A DNA stretch of 6,231 nt from Chitinophagales bacterium (lineage in GTDB: Bacteria; Bacteroidota; Bacteroidia; Chitinophagales; UBA2359): NCBI GenBank assembly GCA_020629335.1, contig JAHDDN010000326.1:1-6231 (forward strand). The letters run 5' to 3'. This document shows positions 1-5,353 of this stretch, in pieces. Below the pieces are notes generated by a model, which was not told the origin of the DNA, searched no databases, and saw only the letters and a program-made list of their open reading frames with translations. The position numbers and the translations under genes are program-made. Positions within the stretch are counted from its first letter, which is position 1; every line of letters starts with the position of its first letter.

Positions 1-160
1 AGTACGCCTTAGCGAAGTAGGAGCGGCATAGCCACATAAGAGCGGACAGCCCGACTGCTGCGCTTCGCTTGCAATGCGTAATGCATAATGATGAGTGATA
101 AATAATTTAGCTTGTGCTGCGCACTTCGCCCTTACGAGCGCAGCAGGAAGCCCCCAAAGA
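1..160. repeat. GC-rich intergenic repeat-like stretch
   Basis: This stretch is visibly richer in G and C than the rest of the window and carries no open frame; all three + frames hit stops within the first 30 bases. It contains three imperfect copies of a GAGCGG...AGCC word (21-33, 40-51 and a looser one at 136-152). It also has an inverted pair AGCGAAG (11-17) and CTTCGCT (63-69), and a perfect 8-bp hairpin TGCTGCGC (115-122) with GCGCAGCA (138-145). A degenerate 7-mer tandem run lies at 73-100 (AATGCGT, AATGCAT, AATGATG, AGTGATA). GCTGCGC followed by TTCGC occurs twice (57 and 116). This looks like a dispersed intergenic repeat, but a single window cannot show that it recurs. Confidence 0.45.
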
Positions 161-274
161 AATTTTATTGTTACAACATTAGTGACTATTCTTAGTTGCT
201 TCGTTTAATAAATAGAACGGCTATTTACCCACCTTTTTACACCGATATTTTTTATTATTTTTCAACAGCTTGTC

Positions 275-1765
275 ATGCTGAGTTTATTTGAGTTGATTCA
301 GTCTTTATCTAAGAGTGAAAAACGTTATTTTAAATTACATGCCAATACCTTTGGTACAGAGGAACGGGTGTATATACAGCTATTTGATGCAATAGATGAA
401 CAGGAGAGCTATGATGAGTCGGCAATAGCTAATGAGTTCGGTATCAAGCATTTCTCGCCTTATAAGAAGTATTTGTATGAATCTATCTTGAAAAGTATGC
501 GTGCTTTTCATGGGGAACAGAATGGGAGTTTGCAAGTCATGAATGCTTTTCAGAATATTTTGCTTCTTCGTAACAAGGGCCTCATGAAAGATGCAATTAA
601 GTTGTATGAAAAGACGAAGCAGTCTTTGTTGGAAATGCATTTGTATTCTTTACTAGTAGAGTTGATGACGACTGGAGGAGCCCTTTATGCTCGTTACTTA
701 CCTAGAAAAGAAGTGCCTGCCAAATTAGACGAAATTTATCGAGAGAAATTGAGGTATTATGATTATGGCATGAACATTACAGAGTATCATGCTTTAAGTC
801 GGAAGGTAAGAGAAGTTTGGAGAAGGGTTTATCCAATTAGATCCGAAGAGCAAGAATATGAAATTCGAGAATTACTTACCCATCCTTTATTGATAGGGCC
901 GCATAAGGCGATGACAAGTGTGGCCAAAGCCGTTTATCATGAGTGTATTTCTTTGTGTTATGGTATTTTGCTGAATTGGAAAGGTATTATTCAAAATAGT
1001 CAAGAAGCACTAGACAGTTTGAATCAACACCCACAAGATTCCCTTAAACATCATAAAAAACGGATTTTTCAGCTCCATCACTTATTGATTGGTGCTTCTA
1101 AGTTGAAGGATGAAAAGCTATTTAATGAGTATTTATCGCAGTTTGAAGACATGAATAAGCGATTGAAAGCTAGTTATAATATTGCTTTTGATGCCTTGAT
1201 GCAAAAGCTATATTATGTCAGTGTCATGAGTTTTTATATTGAAATGGAACAATTTGAAGAAGCCATTGCAAGGAAAGAAGAGATAATGGAATTCATAACT
1301 GCTTATGAGAAATACTTACCAACTGATTTTTCTTCTACTATGAAGTTTTACTTTGCGATTGCTTATTTTCATTTGCATGATTATGAGCAAACGATAGATT
1401 GGCTACAGCCTATTATGGATGAAGAAAAGAATCATCCTAAGAAGGCCAGCGTATGTTCAGCAAGAATACTCAACTTAATGGCGCATTATGAAATGGAGCA
1501 TTATCTATTGATTAGCTCCTTAGTACGTTCTACTCAGCGCTATCTCAATAAAAATGAAAGTATTTTTCAGTCTGAAAGGTTATTGCTTAATTTCTTTAAG
1601 TGGTTGAGCAGTAATTATAATGCGGATAATATTGATCAAAAGTTCAAAAAGCTATGCGACAAACTTGTTGAGCATGGTCAAAACAAGTATGAACGCAACT
1701 TCTTTGATGATATTAAGCTCCAAATTTGGCTGGATGAAAAACAAAAACAAATAATTAACTGCTAA
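275..1765 (+). CDS. Helix-rich protein of unknown function (SLSKSEKRYFKL family)
   Basis: The gene encodes a 496-residue soluble protein with no signal peptide or membrane segment. The N-terminus reads LIQSLSKSEKRYFKLHA and is followed at about residues 30-75 by a stretch suggesting a small helical, perhaps HTH-like, unit (LFDAIDEQ...IANEFG...YKKYLYESILKSM). The rest is a long series of amphipathic helices rich in Leu, Tyr, Glu and Lys, which could be TPR-like (for example about residues 320-420), but no canonical TPR motif is clear. I associate this opening with uncharacterised Bacteroidota proteins; no function is known to me. The ATG at 275 is the only ATG between the in-frame stop at 209 and the conserved-looking start, and there is no Shine-Dalgarno sequence. 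No exact TAnnTTTG promoter element lies just upstream. A terminator follows, so it is probably transcribed alone. The gene is certain; its role is not. Confidence 0.88.
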   Translation: MLSLFELIQSLSKSEKRYFKLHANTFGTEERVYIQLFDAIDEQESYDESAIANEFGIKHFSPYKKYLYESILKSMRAFHGEQNGSLQVMNAFQNILLLRNKGLMKDAIKLYEKTKQSLLEMHLYSLLVELMTTGGALYARYLPRKEVPAKLDEIYREKLRYYDYGMNITEYHALSRKVREVWRRVYPIRSEEQEYEIRELLTHPLLIGPHKAMTSVAKAVYHECISLCYGILLNWKGIIQNSQEALDSLNQHPQDSLKHHKKRIFQLHHLLIGASKLKDEKLFNEYLSQFEDMNKRLKASYNIAFDALMQKLYYVSVMSFYIEMEQFEEAIARKEEIMEFITAYEKYLPTDFSSTMKFYFAIAYFHLHDYEQTIDWLQPIMDEEKNHPKKASVCSARILNLMAHYEMEHYLLISSLVRSTQRYLNKNESIFQSERLLLNFFKWLSSNYNADNIDQKFKKLCDKLVEHGQNKYERNFFDDIKLQIWLDEKQKQIINC

Positions 1766-1780
1766 AATTAACAAAATGAG

Positions 1781-1809
1781 AAGGCTCAAAAATGATAGCC
1801 TTTTTATTT
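1781..1809 (+). terminator. Rho-independent terminator of the 496-aa gene
   Basis: A 6-bp stem AAGGCT (1781-1786) and AGCCTT (1797-1802) encloses a 10-nt loop and runs into TTTTTATTT. It begins 15 bp after the stop codon at 1765 and separates the upstream gene from the small peptide gene. An ATG at 1792 lies inside the loop, so it is not a plausible start for the next gene. Confidence 0.7.
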
Positions 1810-1821
1810 CTTGCTAATTTT

Positions 1822-1857
1822 TTGTCCAAAATACCATTACAGCATCATTTACATTTG
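1822..1857 (+). promoter_or_regulatory. Bacteroidota-type promoter of the small peptide gene
   Basis: TACATTTG at 1850-1857 matches the Bacteroidota -7 consensus TAnnTTTG exactly. A TTTG ends at 1824 as a possible -33 element, with 25 bases between TTG and the -7 box, slightly longer than usual. Transcription would start around 1862-1865 and give a leader of about 25 nt before the ATG at 1888. This also supports that ATG as the true start. Confidence 0.6.
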
Positions 1858-1887
1858 TATTATCATTTAACAAAAATCAATTTTAGG

Positions 1888-2139
1888 ATGACAAAATTTA
1901 ATTCAATGCTTAACAAATTCGAATCTTTTCAATTAGACACTTCAGCTGAAATGGCTGTAAATGGAGGTATCAATAGTTTCTGGAGAAACCTATTTAGTGG
2001 TTATGAGTGTGCAGAAGGTAAACATTCTGCAAGTATGAGCGCTACTAGAATGACTAAAACTGATACAATGTACAAGAAAACAGAGGATGGGAATAGCTCC
2101 GTTTATTGTATAGATGTAAGCGATGACGAGGGATTGTAG
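1888..2139 (+). CDS. Putative double-glycine leader peptide precursor (bacteriocin/RiPP-like)
   Basis: The gene encodes an 83-residue peptide. Residues 1-27 look like a leader for a peptidase-containing ABC exporter: a charged, amphipathic segment (LNKFESFQLD) and then AEMAVNGG. Gly-Gly is at 26-27, Val at -4 and Leu at -12; Glu and Met sit one position off the usual -8/-7 pair. Cleavage after G27 would release a 56-residue core with an aromatic start (INSFWRNLF), two cysteines (C41, C74), 13 Ser/Thr and an acidic tail (DVSDDEGL). The two cysteines could form a disulfide, or thioethers with Ser/Thr if modified. The frame stays open up to an ATG at 1792, but that ATG lies in the upstream terminator and precedes the promoter, so 1888 is preferred; ATG 1906 is a shorter alternative. 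No maturation enzyme, exporter or immunity gene is adjacent. It has its own promoter and terminator. The exact product is unknown and the leader call rests on pattern only. Confidence 0.6.
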   Translation: MTKFNSMLNKFESFQLDTSAEMAVNGGINSFWRNLFSGYECAEGKHSASMSATRMTKTDTMYKKTEDGNSSVYCIDVSDDEGL

Positions 2140-2168
2140 GCAAAGCTTTATCATATTTTAGAAAATTT

Positions 2169-2203
2169 AAGCCCAAGATTCTGATGAATCTTGGGCTTTT
2201 TTT
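2169..2203 (+). terminator. Strong rho-independent terminator of the peptide gene
   Basis: A perfect 13-bp stem pairs AAGCCCAAGATTC (2169-2181) with GAATCTTGGGCTT (2186-2198) around a TGAT tetraloop. A run of seven T begins at 2197. It lies 29 bp after the stop at 2139 and is the clearest terminator in the window, marking the small gene as a separate transcription unit. Confidence 0.93.
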
Positions 2204-2264
2204 GTTCCATCTTAAAGATATTCTTCCACTTCATGAATTAGCCTTTTTATTAAGTAGCTTTTTT

Positions 2265-2300
2265 TTGTTCAAAGCACTCGATTTCCTTGCCTTACCTTTG
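2265..2300 (+). promoter_or_regulatory. Bacteroidota-type promoter of the DinB-like gene
   Basis: TACCTTTG at 2293-2300 is an exact TAnnTTTG -7 element. TTTG ending at 2267 is the possible -33 element, with 25 bases between TTG and the -7 box, the same spacing as at 1822-1857. The predicted start near 2306 leaves a leader of about 40 nt before the ATG at 2347. Confidence 0.6.
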
Positions 2301-2346
2301 GGGTATTGAATGATCAATTTTTTATCAAGAACTAAAACTAATTATT

Positions 2347-3066
2347 ATGGGTGCTTTACAATTAATGAACAGCAAAACTAAAAATGAGACATTTAAGCCA
2401 AGTCAACTTTTTAGAAACACCAATTCCTTAAAAGCCATTTCTTTACTTGGTGTAGATATTCAAAAAAGTGCATCTAAAAGCTCTACAAAAGTGATCCCCC
2501 CACAATTGGATACTACTGAAATGATACAAGAGTTTAGAGCCAGCTATTTAGCCAGTAAATCCATTATTGAGTTGCAACTTCAAAAGCTGAGTATCGAGCA
2601 ATTATCAGAAAATCATCTAAACAAAGGCTGGAGCATTCTCCAATGTATTCAGCACTTGAATGAATCATGTAGGTATTATATTCCTAAAATTGAAATCGCA
2701 ATTGAGCAAGCTATTCAAAATGGGAAAATGCCCGAAAAAGAATTTTCACCTAGTGTTTTTGATATGTTAGTAGTCGAAAATGTTCACCCTCAGCGTTATA
2801 AGCATATCCCAAGCACTCCTCATTTTTCAATCAATGATGCAAAAGCATTATCAGGGAAAGCAGCATTAGAGGAATTTGTAAGCCATCAAAGAGCTTTAAT
2901 CAAATTACTAAAAAAGGCCTCTCATACCTCCTTACAAATCCAAATTCCTATGCACAAAAAAGCATCTTGGACAATCAGCTTAGGCAGTTGTTTCAAATAT
3001 ATTTGTCAACATCAAAAACTACATCTTCTTCAAATCCCCCATTTATCGCAAGCGGCTCGATTCTGA
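2347..3066 (+). CDS. DinB-like four-helix metalloprotein
   Basis: The product is 239 residues. From about residue 57 it resembles the DinB/YfiT-like four-helix-bundle superfamily. The first helix is at 57-80, then GWSILQCIQHLNES (94-107) with the first candidate metal ligand H103, and a final helix with QHQKLHLLQ giving H222 and H226. A His in HLN plus a later HxxxH pair is the superfamily's metal-binding triad. Members include bacillithiol or mycothiol S-transferases and many proteins of unknown function, so no substrate can be named. Residues 1-56 form a Ser/Lys-rich extension (SASKSSTK) with no recognised domain and no signal peptide. The ATG at 2347 fits the promoter; ATG 2365 (M7) is a possible alternative. 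It is probably a single-gene cytoplasmic unit. The fold is fairly likely and the activity unknown. Confidence 0.75.
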   Translation: MGALQLMNSKTKNETFKPSQLFRNTNSLKAISLLGVDIQKSASKSSTKVIPPQLDTTEMIQEFRASYLASKSIIELQLQKLSIEQLSENHLNKGWSILQCIQHLNESCRYYIPKIEIAIEQAIQNGKMPEKEFSPSVFDMLVVENVHPQRYKHIPSTPHFSINDAKALSGKAALEEFVSHQRALIKLLKKASHTSLQIQIPMHKKASWTISLGSCFKYICQHQKLHLLQIPHLSQAARF

Positions 3067-3185
3067 TTTTTGGATAAAAACATTTTAGCAAAGGACGTTG
3101 CGGTGCAACGGAATTTTGGATATAAAAATCTCACAGGCTGCAAAGCAGCCGATCTCTCGTCTGTCAGCGAATCGGTCTCTCATCT
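3067..3185. repeat. Hairpin and short-repeat cluster in intergenic DNA
   Basis: Three structures lie in a row. A hairpin pairs CGTTGC (3096-3101) with GCAACG (3105-3110) around GGT. A second pairs GGCTGC (3136-3141) with GCAGCC (3145-3150) around AAA. A third pairs CCGAT (3149-3153) with ATCGG (3171-3175). TTTTGGATAAAAA (3068-3080) and TTTTGGATATAAAAA (3114-3128) flank the first hairpin as near-direct repeats. GATCTCTCGTCT (3151-3162) and GGTCTCTCATCT (3174-3185) match at 10 of 12 bases. No T-run follows any stem, so these are not ordinary terminators. It could be a dispersed intergenic repeat or a small MITE-like element; there is no coding potential. Confidence 0.5.
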
Positions 3186-3223
3186 AAAAACTATCGACTA
3201 TGAACTAATTAGACGTTTTTTCT

Positions 3224-3231
3224 TACATTTG
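3224..3231 (+). promoter_or_regulatory. Possible -7 element directly before the 3238 gene
   Basis: TACATTTG matches the Bacteroidota -7 consensus exactly and ends only 6 bp before the ATG at 3238. If used, transcription would start at or next to the A of the ATG and yield a leaderless or nearly leaderless mRNA. No TTG is seen at a normal -33 distance, so this may be a chance match. Confidence 0.4.
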
Positions 3232-3237
3232 TAAGGT

Positions 3238-4026
3238 ATGAAAAAAACACTTTCAATTAATGTACTGACTATCTTACTACTCATTAGTACGAGTTGTGGT
3301 ATTACGCATAAGTATGCCCAGTCTGATGTAAGTGATAATGGCCTCCAACTTAAGAAAGAAAAAACGAAATATTATCCGCTAGATGGCAAATCTAATGCAG
3401 ATAATAGTGTTGAGTCTATGATCAAGCCTTATCGTGATAGCCTTTCCAAAGAGATGGACGTAGTGATCGGGGAAGCCATGATGGATATGGAAAAGGCTAA
3501 ACCTGAATCTACTTTAGGTAACTGGGTAGCAGATGCTATCTGGGATAGAGGCAAAGCTTACTCTGCTAAAGAGGTCGACTTTTGTGTAGTCAATCATGGC
3601 GGTGTGCGTATTCCTAGCTTACCTAAAGGAGATGTCAGCGTAGGAAAAATATACGAACTCATGCCTTTTGATAATATGCTCACCGTAGTAGAACTGGATG
3701 GCAATACGACTATGCAATTTATGCAGCATATAAGCAATAATGGCGGCTGGCCAATTTCTAAGGGCGTAGCACTTAAGATGACAAAGGAAGGAATACTGCT
3801 CAAAGCTACTATTAATGGACAAAAAATTGATCGAAATAGGACGTATAGAATAGTAATGTCGGATTATATCGCTAATGGAGGGGATAAGTGTTCTTTCTTA
3901 ATTGGACAACCAAGAGAGGAATTAGGTGTCTTTTTTAGAGATGGCTTAATAGACTATGTAAAGACTCAAACGGAACAAAATAACAAATTGCAATCATCAA
4001 TAGAAGGGAGGGTTACTTATGAATAG
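3238..4026 (+). CDS. Lipoprotein with 5'-nucleotidase C-terminal (substrate-binding) domain
   Basis: The product is 262 residues. Residues 1-20 form a lipoprotein signal: MKK, a hydrophobic core, then LISTSC with C20 as the lipidated cysteine (a loose lipobox, as is common in Bacteroidota). Residues about 75-258 match the C-terminal domain of UshA/5'-nucleotidase enzymes. Visible are ESTLGNWVADA (90-100), VVNHGGVR (117-124, the NxGGxR substrate-site motif), GDVSVGKIYELMPFDN (131-146) and YRIVMSDYIANGGD (203-216). In the full-length enzymes this domain binds the nucleoside while the N-terminal domain holds the metals. Here the metal domain is absent and is encoded by the next gene, which overlaps by 8 bp, so the two products probably act together in the periplasm or at a membrane. 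Alone it should be catalytically inactive. The start is fixed by the signal peptide. Confidence 0.9.
   Translation: MKKTLSINVLTILLLISTSCGITHKYAQSDVSDNGLQLKKEKTKYYPLDGKSNADNSVESMIKPYRDSLSKEMDVVIGEAMMDMEKAKPESTLGNWVADAIWDRGKAYSAKEVDFCVVNHGGVRIPSLPKGDVSVGKIYELMPFDNMLTVVELDGNTTMQFMQHISNNGGWPISKGVALKMTKEGILLKATINGQKIDRNRTYRIVMSDYIANGGDKCSFLIGQPREELGVFFRDGLIDYVKTQTEQNNKLQSSIEGRVTYE
4005..4012 (+). promoter_or_regulatory. Shine-Dalgarno sequence inside the upstream gene's end
   Basis: AGGGAGGG ends 6 bp before the ATG at 4019 and lies within the last codons of the upstream CDS. It is the only strong Shine-Dalgarno sequence in the window. It supports this start and suggests independent or coupled initiation on a shared mRNA. 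Confidence 0.65.
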
Positions 4027-4927
4027 GCGTCAATTTATCCGAAATATTTCTGCGGCTTCCTTATTAATAGGGGCTGGAGCAATTCCTGCTGAAGTATTAG
4101 CAGCAGCTAGATGGGAGAAAGTTACCATCTTACATACTAATGATGTACATAGTAGAATCGATCCCTTTCCCAATGATGGAGGGCGACATGCTAACTTAGG
4201 TGGAGTCGCTAGAAGGGCTTCCATTATTAAGTCTATCAGAGAAAAAGAAGAAAATGTACTACTACTAGATTGTGGAGACATCTTTCAAGGCACTCCTTAC
4301 TTCAATGTTTTTAAAGGAGAGTTAGAGTTTAAACTCATGAACGAAATGGGCTATGATGCGGCCACTATTGGCAATCACGATTTTGATGCTGGCATAGAGA
4401 CTTTAGCCACTCATACTAAGAATGCCAATTTCAAAATGCTCAATTGTAATTATGAGCTAAAAAACACCCCTTTACAAGGCTTATGTAAGCCTTATCAAAT
4501 TTTTCAAAAAGGAAACATTAAGATTGGAGTATTTGGCGTGGGAATTGAGTTAGATGGACTAGTGCCACCAGCTCTATTTGGAGAAACACAATACCTTGAC
4601 CCTATCAAAGAAGCACAAAAAACGGCTACCATACTAAAGAAAGATGAAAATTGTCATTTAGTAATCTGCCTATCTCATTTGGGCTTTGCTTATGAAGGAG
4701 AAAAAGTTTCTGATATGCGCTTGGCAGCCACTAGTAGAAATATCGATTTAATACTTGGAGGTCATACCCATACTTTCATGGAACGCCCTTATGTCATGCA
4801 AAATAAAGACGGACAAGAAGTACTCATCAATCAAGTAGGATGGGCAGGCATAAAACTAGGGCGACTTGATTTTTACTTCAAAAAGAATAAAAAACAAGTA
4901 ACTTCTGACACACAAATTGTACGCTAA
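4019..4927 (+). CDS. Tat-exported metallophosphoesterase, catalytic half of a split 5'-nucleotidase
   Basis: The product is 302 residues. The N-terminus MNRRQFIRNISAAS followed by a hydrophobic stretch and AEVLAA (to about residue 29) is a twin-arginine-type signal. The mature part is a complete calcineurin-like metallophosphoesterase domain of the UshA/5'-nucleotidase group. Expected metal ligands are all present: D42 and H44 (TNDVH), D87 (DCGD), N119 and H120 (GNHDFD), H220 (LSHLG), and H249 and H251 (GGHTH). The protein ends shortly after this domain and lacks the C-terminal nucleotide-binding domain of full-length enzymes (usually above 500 residues); that domain is supplied by the preceding overlapping gene. 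Likely activity is hydrolysis of nucleotides or related phosphoesters outside the cytoplasm, scavenging nucleoside and phosphate; exact substrate is unknown. Folding before export would fit a metal-loaded enzyme. Confidence 0.92.
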   Translation: MNRRQFIRNISAASLLIGAGAIPAEVLAAARWEKVTILHTNDVHSRIDPFPNDGGRHANLGGVARRASIIKSIREKEENVLLLDCGDIFQGTPYFNVFKGELEFKLMNEMGYDAATIGNHDFDAGIETLATHTKNANFKMLNCNYELKNTPLQGLCKPYQIFQKGNIKIGVFGVGIELDGLVPPALFGETQYLDPIKEAQKTATILKKDENCHLVICLSHLGFAYEGEKVSDMRLAATSRNIDLILGGHTHTFMERPYVMQNKDGQEVLINQVGWAGIKLGRLDFYFKKNKKQVTSDTQIVR

Positions 4928-4935
4928 TTCAAAAA

Positions 4936-5023
4936 CACTCTACAAAAAAAGAGGCAACAATTATTGTTTTGACAATTTTATCAAATTAGCGGCTATTTGC
5001 TACTAGCGGCCTTTTTTGTAGTG
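4936..5023 (+). terminator. Long-range inverted repeat after the nucleotidase operon, possible terminator
   Basis: CACTCTACAAAAAAAGAGGC (4936-4955) pairs imperfectly with GGCCTTTTTTGTAGTG (5008-5023), giving a long stem with small bulges around a loop of about 52 nt. The right arm contains a T6 run. Within the loop, AACAAT-T-ATTGTT (4956-4968) is a perfect palindrome that could form its own element, and AGCGGC is repeated (4988 and 5005). It starts 9 bp after the stop at 4927, where a terminator is expected, but the large loop is unusual. Confidence 0.45.
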
Positions 5024-5058
5024 AATAGTTAGCCTATTTACTTTTAGAAAAGCTAATT

Positions 5059-5077
5059 ATTTCCTAACTTAGGAAAT
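5059..5077. promoter_or_regulatory. Perfect 19-bp palindrome, possible operator
   Basis: ATTTCCTAA (5059-5067) and TTAGGAAAT (5069-5077) are perfect inverted copies around a single C. A short central spacer is typical of a binding site for a dimeric DNA-binding protein; as RNA it could not form a stable loop without unpairing the centre. It lies about 400 bp before dnaA and 130 bp after the nucleotidase operon. The binding protein is unknown. Confidence 0.5.
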
Positions 5078-5195
5078 TACTGATGATTATATAGAAATAG
5101 AGTCCCTCTATTCAAAATAATACATTTTGCCACAAATGCATCTAACAGCATATCTATCAATGTGTTAAGCATAAGATTGATCGTTTGTAAGTAAA

Positions 5196-5219
5196 AAACA
5201 AAGCTTCAATACTTTGTTT
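5196..5219. repeat. 8-bp hairpin in the dnaA upstream region
   Basis: AAACAAAG (5196-5203) and CTTTGTTT (5212-5219) are perfect inverted copies with an 8-nt loop. As a terminator it would be weak because only three T follow the C-T-T-T-G in the right arm. Role unknown. Confidence 0.45.
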
Positions 5220-5302
5220 CAAGCCTACATATAGACATTCATGCTTTTTTTTACTTTTTTTGGGAAACTATTTTGCCATTATACATCTTAGATCAAAAAA
5301 AG

Positions 5303-5353
5303 GCATTAATTTTGCACTTACTTTTTTCATATAGTATTTATGCAAATTAATGC
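5303..5353 (+). promoter_or_regulatory. Inverted repeat overlapping a putative dnaA -7 element
   Basis: GCATTAATTTTGCA (5303-5316) and TGCAAATTAATGC (5341-5353) are inverted copies differing by one T. The left arm contains TAATTTTG (5307-5314), an exact TAnnTTTG match; no TTG sits at a proper -33 distance (the nearest TTTG ends at 5275, 31 bases away). If active, transcription would begin around 5320 and give dnaA a leader of about 160 nt. The overlap suggests a site where a regulator could occlude the promoter, but this is inference. Confidence 0.45.

Noticed and set aside
380..640. Minus-strand 86-residue open frame inside the first gene
   Set aside because: It lies wholly antisense to the 496-residue gene and shows no motif or start signal.
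3096..3150. Terminator of the DinB-like gene from the two small hairpins
   Set aside because: Neither stem is followed by a T-run; the cluster looks more like a repeat element.
3130..3185. CRISPR array
   Set aside because: The short TCTCTC-type repeats occur only twice, are imperfect, and lack regular spacer spacing.
4019..4026. Frameshift splitting one 5'-nucleotidase gene
   Set aside because: The domains are in reverse order and each half has its own export signal, so this is a true two-gene arrangement and not a broken single gene.
3594..4281. Minus-strand open frames opposite the two nucleotidase genes
   Set aside because: They are antisense shadows of well-supported domains on the + strand.
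5245..5261. T-rich run as a terminator
   Set aside because: No stable stem precedes it and no gene ends nearby on the + strand.
5260..5300. A chromosome origin with DnaA boxes
   Set aside because: The best match (TTATACATC) has two mismatches to TTATNCACA and there is no cluster; proximity to dnaA alone is not enough in Bacteroidota.
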